DNA from: a virus
Length of the DNA: 41,868 nt
Virus record (IMG/VR): IMGVR_UViG_3300037264_005735
Coordinates: 1-41,868 of that record
Strand: one strand, 5' to 3'
Shown: positions 39,693 to 41,868 of the stretch, one piece after another
Layout of the letters: every line of letters starts with the position of its first letter
Position numbering within the stretch: position 1 is the stretch's first letter
The notes under the pieces: model-generated
Told to the model about the DNA's origin: nothing
What the model saw: only the letters and a program-made list of their open reading frames with translations
Database searches by the model: none
Position numbers and translations under genes: made by a program

Positions 39693-41192
39693 TTAGGCCC
39701 GCCGAAGTATGAACCGCAGCTTCCGCCTCCCGAAGACCTTGACCAGACCGTTCGCCTCCGCGAAGTCGGCCTCAACCATCCCCATCCGGCTGGCATGACG
39801 GTAGAGCGCCTGCTTCCCCGTCACGAAGCCCCCCTCGTCCACGTACCAGTAGTCAGGGGCGACCTCCCCGTCCTCCAACCACCCCGCTGCCCTATAGAGC
39901 CCCCCGGAGTGCCCGTATGTCTCGTCGGCGTAGGAGATGAGCAGCCGGACCTCCTGTTCCCTCTCCCACTCCAACCTCACAGCCCTGGAGAGGAACCAGG
40001 AGCCAAAGTTCTCCGCGTGCCTGTCCGGCTTGATGGCGAACCGGGAGAGCTCCCTGACGGTGCCGAAGTCCTCCCCCATCCGCCCGGCGATGTTCTGGCG
40101 GGCAAGATGGGAGAATACGGCCACGGCGACCATCTCCTCCCCGATGGAGGCGCCAACGCACACGCCTCCGCGCCCGATCCCCCCAAGATAGTGGTACCTC
40201 CCCAGGAAGTCCCTGGCGTCACCGGCCGGGATGTCCTCCACGGAGACCTCGGAGAAGTCGAAAGGCCTCGTCTCCTCCAGGCCGACCCACCTCCGCACGG
40301 TGTCCGCCACGCGGTTGACCGCCAGGAATTCGTGCTCCCATAGGGTGCGGACTTCGTACTTTCCCCTGAAGTAGTTGTCGATGTAGGTCCGCTTGGAGTC
40401 GTCCACGCGCCTGACCCGGTCGAGCGAATGCCAGTAGTCCCCGTTCGCCTCGACAAGGAAATCCGTCTTCCCTGGTCTCCTAAGCAGCACGTCGAACTGG
40501 TACGGCCCGACCTGGAAATGCCTCTCCCAGTCCCGCCCCTCCTCCAGCCCAAGGCCCCCGAGAATGCCCCACAGGACGCGCTCGATGGAGGAGCCTTCCT
40601 TCTGGATCCTTCGGAACTTCTCCACAACATCGGGCCGAAGCCGCGCCTGGCGACAGGACTCCGCATGTCTCGAACGGTTTTTGGGGTCGGAGAAGAAGGC
40701 GTCCCTCCCCGCCGTGATCGCCTCCCGAAACGAGGGATTGTCCCACCTCTTCCGGTTCGACTCCGCCCTCCCGTCTTTCCTCTCCTCGATCACGAACCGA
40801 TCCAGAGACTTCGGCCTTGGGTTCCTCTTGAGGGCGGCCCGGACCCCATCTGCGATGTTCGCGTGCTTCACCGGATTGGCGTGTACCTCCCGCATCCTGC
40901 TGCGCTGCGCCTCCCGGTTCTTAGGATCCGACCAGTACGCCTTCATCCTCTCCGAAAGGGCTTCCTTCCTACCAGACGTGGCCCACCGTTTCTTGGCCCC
41001 CTCCGACGTCCCGTGCCCACCCCCTGAAGCCCGAATGAATTGTATTCCGAGGCGCCACGCCTTCAATCGGACGGCCCGTCTCGAAAGAGAGAGGGCTTCG
41101 ACGACCTCCCCCAACGTCTTTCCCTCATCAGCCATCCTATGAAGGATCGCCACCTCCTCTTCCGTCCAACGATACTTCTCTGACGCTGACAT
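39693..41192 (-). CDS. Vsr-type (EDxHD-like) homing nuclease fused to a Mom/GNAT-like domain (499 aa)
   Basis: Residues 8-50 look like an HTH (TEEEVAILHRMADEGKTLGE and LSRRAVRLKAWRLGI). Two NUMOD3-like repeats follow around residues 80-105 and 145-175, with SDPKNR at 88-93 and 168-173. Residues 203-300 have a Vsr-like nuclease core: E204 in SSIERVLWGI, D234 in YQFDVLLRR, E248/D252/H255 in VEANGDYWHS, and TLWEHEFLAV. Residues 320-470 have a GNAT-like pattern also seen in phage Mu Mom: FLGRYHYLGG, RELSRFAIKPD and RLLISYADETYGHSGGLYRA. The gene has no Shine-Dalgarno site; the promoter at 41199-41226 would give a leaderless mRNA. Fusion of a homing nuclease to a Mom-like domain is unusual. Confidence 0.75.
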   Translation of the reverse strand: MSASEKYRWTEEEVAILHRMADEGKTLGEVVEALSLSRRAVRLKAWRLGIQFIRASGGGHGTSEGAKKRWATSGRKEALSERMKAYWSDPKNREAQRSRMREVHANPVKHANIADGVRAALKRNPRPKSLDRFVIEERKDGRAESNRKRWDNPSFREAITAGRDAFFSDPKNRSRHAESCRQARLRPDVVEKFRRIQKEGSSIERVLWGILGGLGLEEGRDWERHFQVGPYQFDVLLRRPGKTDFLVEANGDYWHSLDRVRRVDDSKRTYIDNYFRGKYEVRTLWEHEFLAVNRVADTVRRWVGLEETRPFDFSEVSVEDIPAGDARDFLGRYHYLGGIGRGGVCVGASIGEEMVAVAVFSHLARQNIAGRMGEDFGTVRELSRFAIKPDRHAENFGSWFLSRAVRLEWEREQEVRLLISYADETYGHSGGLYRAAGWLEDGEVAPDYWYVDEGGFVTGKQALYRHASRMGMVEADFAEANGLVKVFGRRKLRFILRRA

Positions 41193-41198
41193 ACCATG

Positions 41199-41226
41199 AT
41201 CATACAGGAGGCCCAGGAGAAGTAAA
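41199..41226 (-). promoter_or_regulatory. Candidate promoter for the Vsr-type nuclease gene
   Basis: On the minus strand TTTACT (41221-41226), a 16-base spacer, then TATGAT (41199-41204). The expected start, about 7 bases beyond the -10 box, coincides with ATG 41192, so the mRNA would be leaderless. The absence of a purine-rich site upstream of this ATG agrees with that. A perfect 8-bp palindrome ATGATCAT overlaps the -10 box. Confidence 0.45.
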
Positions 41227-41266
41227 TGGCTTTTCCATAAACATGAGATAAAAGTCTACAATCCAT

Positions 41267-41304
41267 AAAAAAACGGGAAGCGAACCTTTCGGAACACTTC
41301 CCGT
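41267..41304 (-). terminator. Rho-independent terminator downstream of the capsid gene
   Basis: An 8-bp stem (ACGGGAAG with CTTCCCGT) is followed by seven T residues on the minus strand, in the 147-base gap between the capsid gene stop (41340) and the nuclease gene. The rest of that gap holds only the promoter above. It separates capsid transcription from the neck/tail unit. Confidence 0.88.
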
Positions 41305-41339
41305 AAAACCCCTCGGATCGGCTATTCGTGGCCTTCCGG

Positions 41340-41868
41340 TCAGATGATCAGGCTCCTGCGCCGGATGTTCTTCGCCTTGACGATCGCGTCCACGTTCTCG
41401 ACCTGGGCGTCCACCTGGTTGTAGACGATCGTCTCGATCTGGTCCGTGTTCTTGTTGAACTCGGTGAAGATCCTCGTCCCGTCGAGGATGCCCCACACGA
41501 AGTTCTTCGGGTTCACGAGCCAGATGTACGACCCCTCGTACACCGTGTTCGGGGTGCCCGAGGCCGCGCCCGTCTTGATGACAGGGGCCACCGGCCAGTT
41601 GACCGGAGGCGGGACCGGCGGGGCCCCGAGGAGACCCAGCGTGGTGTAGGCCTGCACGCCGACCGCCACCGGGAGCATGGTCAGCGAGGATGCCGCGCCC
41701 AGCGTCGGGCTCTCCAGGAGCAGCCGCCCCTCGCGGTCGTCGCGAGCCACGTCCTGGGTCAGGGTGGCGATGGCGGCCTTGAGGGCGGCGTTGATCTGCC
41801 GAGCGATCTCGACCGTGTTCAGGGTGCCGTGGGTCAGGACCACGGTGACACCGGGGCCGGGTGCCCCG
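41340..41868 (-). CDS. Probable major capsid protein, C-terminal part (5' end outside window)
   Basis: The frame is open to the window edge, with no stop, so the N-terminus is missing. Visible C-terminal residues include GSYIWLVNPKNFVWGILDGT, then RIFTEFNKNTDQIETIVYNQ and VDAQVENVDAIVKAKNIRR. The pattern of an aromatic strand, a DGTRIFTEFN segment and a late AIVKxxxI strand is similar to the end of HK97-fold capsid proteins. Its position upstream of the head-tail connector cluster and its own strong terminator also fit a highly expressed capsid gene. Without the N-terminal part the assignment is moderate; another head protein cannot be excluded. Confidence 0.55.
   Translation of the reverse strand, partial: GAPGPGVTVVLTHGTLNTVEIARQINAALKAAIATLTQDVARDDREGRLLLESPTLGAASSLTMLPVAVGVQAYTTLGLLGAPPVPPPVNWPVAPVIKTGAASGTPNTVYEGSYIWLVNPKNFVWGILDGTRIFTEFNKNTDQIETIVYNQVDAQVENVDAIVKAKNIRRRSLII

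Noticed and set aside
41200-41241. Short reading MEKPFTSPGPPV upstream of the Vsr-type nuclease as a leftover of the 127-aa gene's start
   Set aside because: No convincing similarity to MPRYFVYRYGG, and no ribosome site.
1-41868. tRNA genes, CRISPR arrays, insertion sequences or attachment sites
   Set aside because: None recognised by eye on either strand; no regularly spaced repeats, no transposase.

Overview
The window is the structural (virion) region of a GC-rich, contractile-tailed double-stranded DNA bacteriophage (myovirus-type) or a prophage of one. Every gene I can support lies on the minus strand, so transcription runs from high to low coordinates. Genes are packed with 1-4 base overlaps or short gaps and mostly have strong Shine-Dalgarno sites. 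The host cannot be named. Sigma70-like promoters (TTGACA/TATAAT type), rho-independent terminators and AGGAGG ribosome sites point to a bacterial host. Long open frames on the plus strand are shadows caused by G/C-rich third codon positions.

Layout in transcription order. (1) 41868-35700, head end and neck: the C-terminal part of a probable major capsid protein followed by a terminator; a Vsr-type homing nuclease fused to a Mom/GNAT-like domain; then connector, closure, tail-completion and probable tail-terminator genes. (2) 35632-30910, tail shaft: a LAGLIDADG endonuclease, tail sheath, two paralogous gp19-type tube proteins, and a tail assembly chaperone with a T TTT TTG slippery site and a -1 frame extension. 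(3) 30906-19627, tape measure and baseplate: TP901-type tape measure, LysM/gp53-like and hub (gpD/gp27-like) proteins, gp5/VgrG-like spike, PAAR tip, gp25, gpJ/gp6-like and gpI-like wedge proteins. (4) 19630-1904, tail fibres and adhesins: about ten proteins, including a DUF6519-like protein and a 1969-residue giant that share jelly-roll-like modules. (5) 1832-1: small genes, a metacaspase-like protease with an intact His-Cys dyad, and a partial proline-rich protein.

The most unusual feature is a repeated endonuclease arrangement. Three LAGLIDADG endonuclease genes each sit at the 5' end of an essential tail gene (DUF6519-like, spike, sheath). In each case a short leftover copy of that gene's start lies upstream of the endonuclease, and a complete gene begins immediately downstream. 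The restored first 19-22 codons are recoded with many A/T-ending synonymous codons, and the gene then switches to the normal G/C-ending usage near the point where homology to the leftover ends. This suggests cassettes that insert into a gene start while carrying a recoded, probably cleavage-resistant, copy of that start. Two of the three have a hairpin sequestering the Shine-Dalgarno site and an internal promoter whose predicted transcript would start inside the hairpin, so only promoter-derived mRNA would be freely translated. A 15-19 base palindrome also recurs at three intergenic sites, each next to a stop codon.
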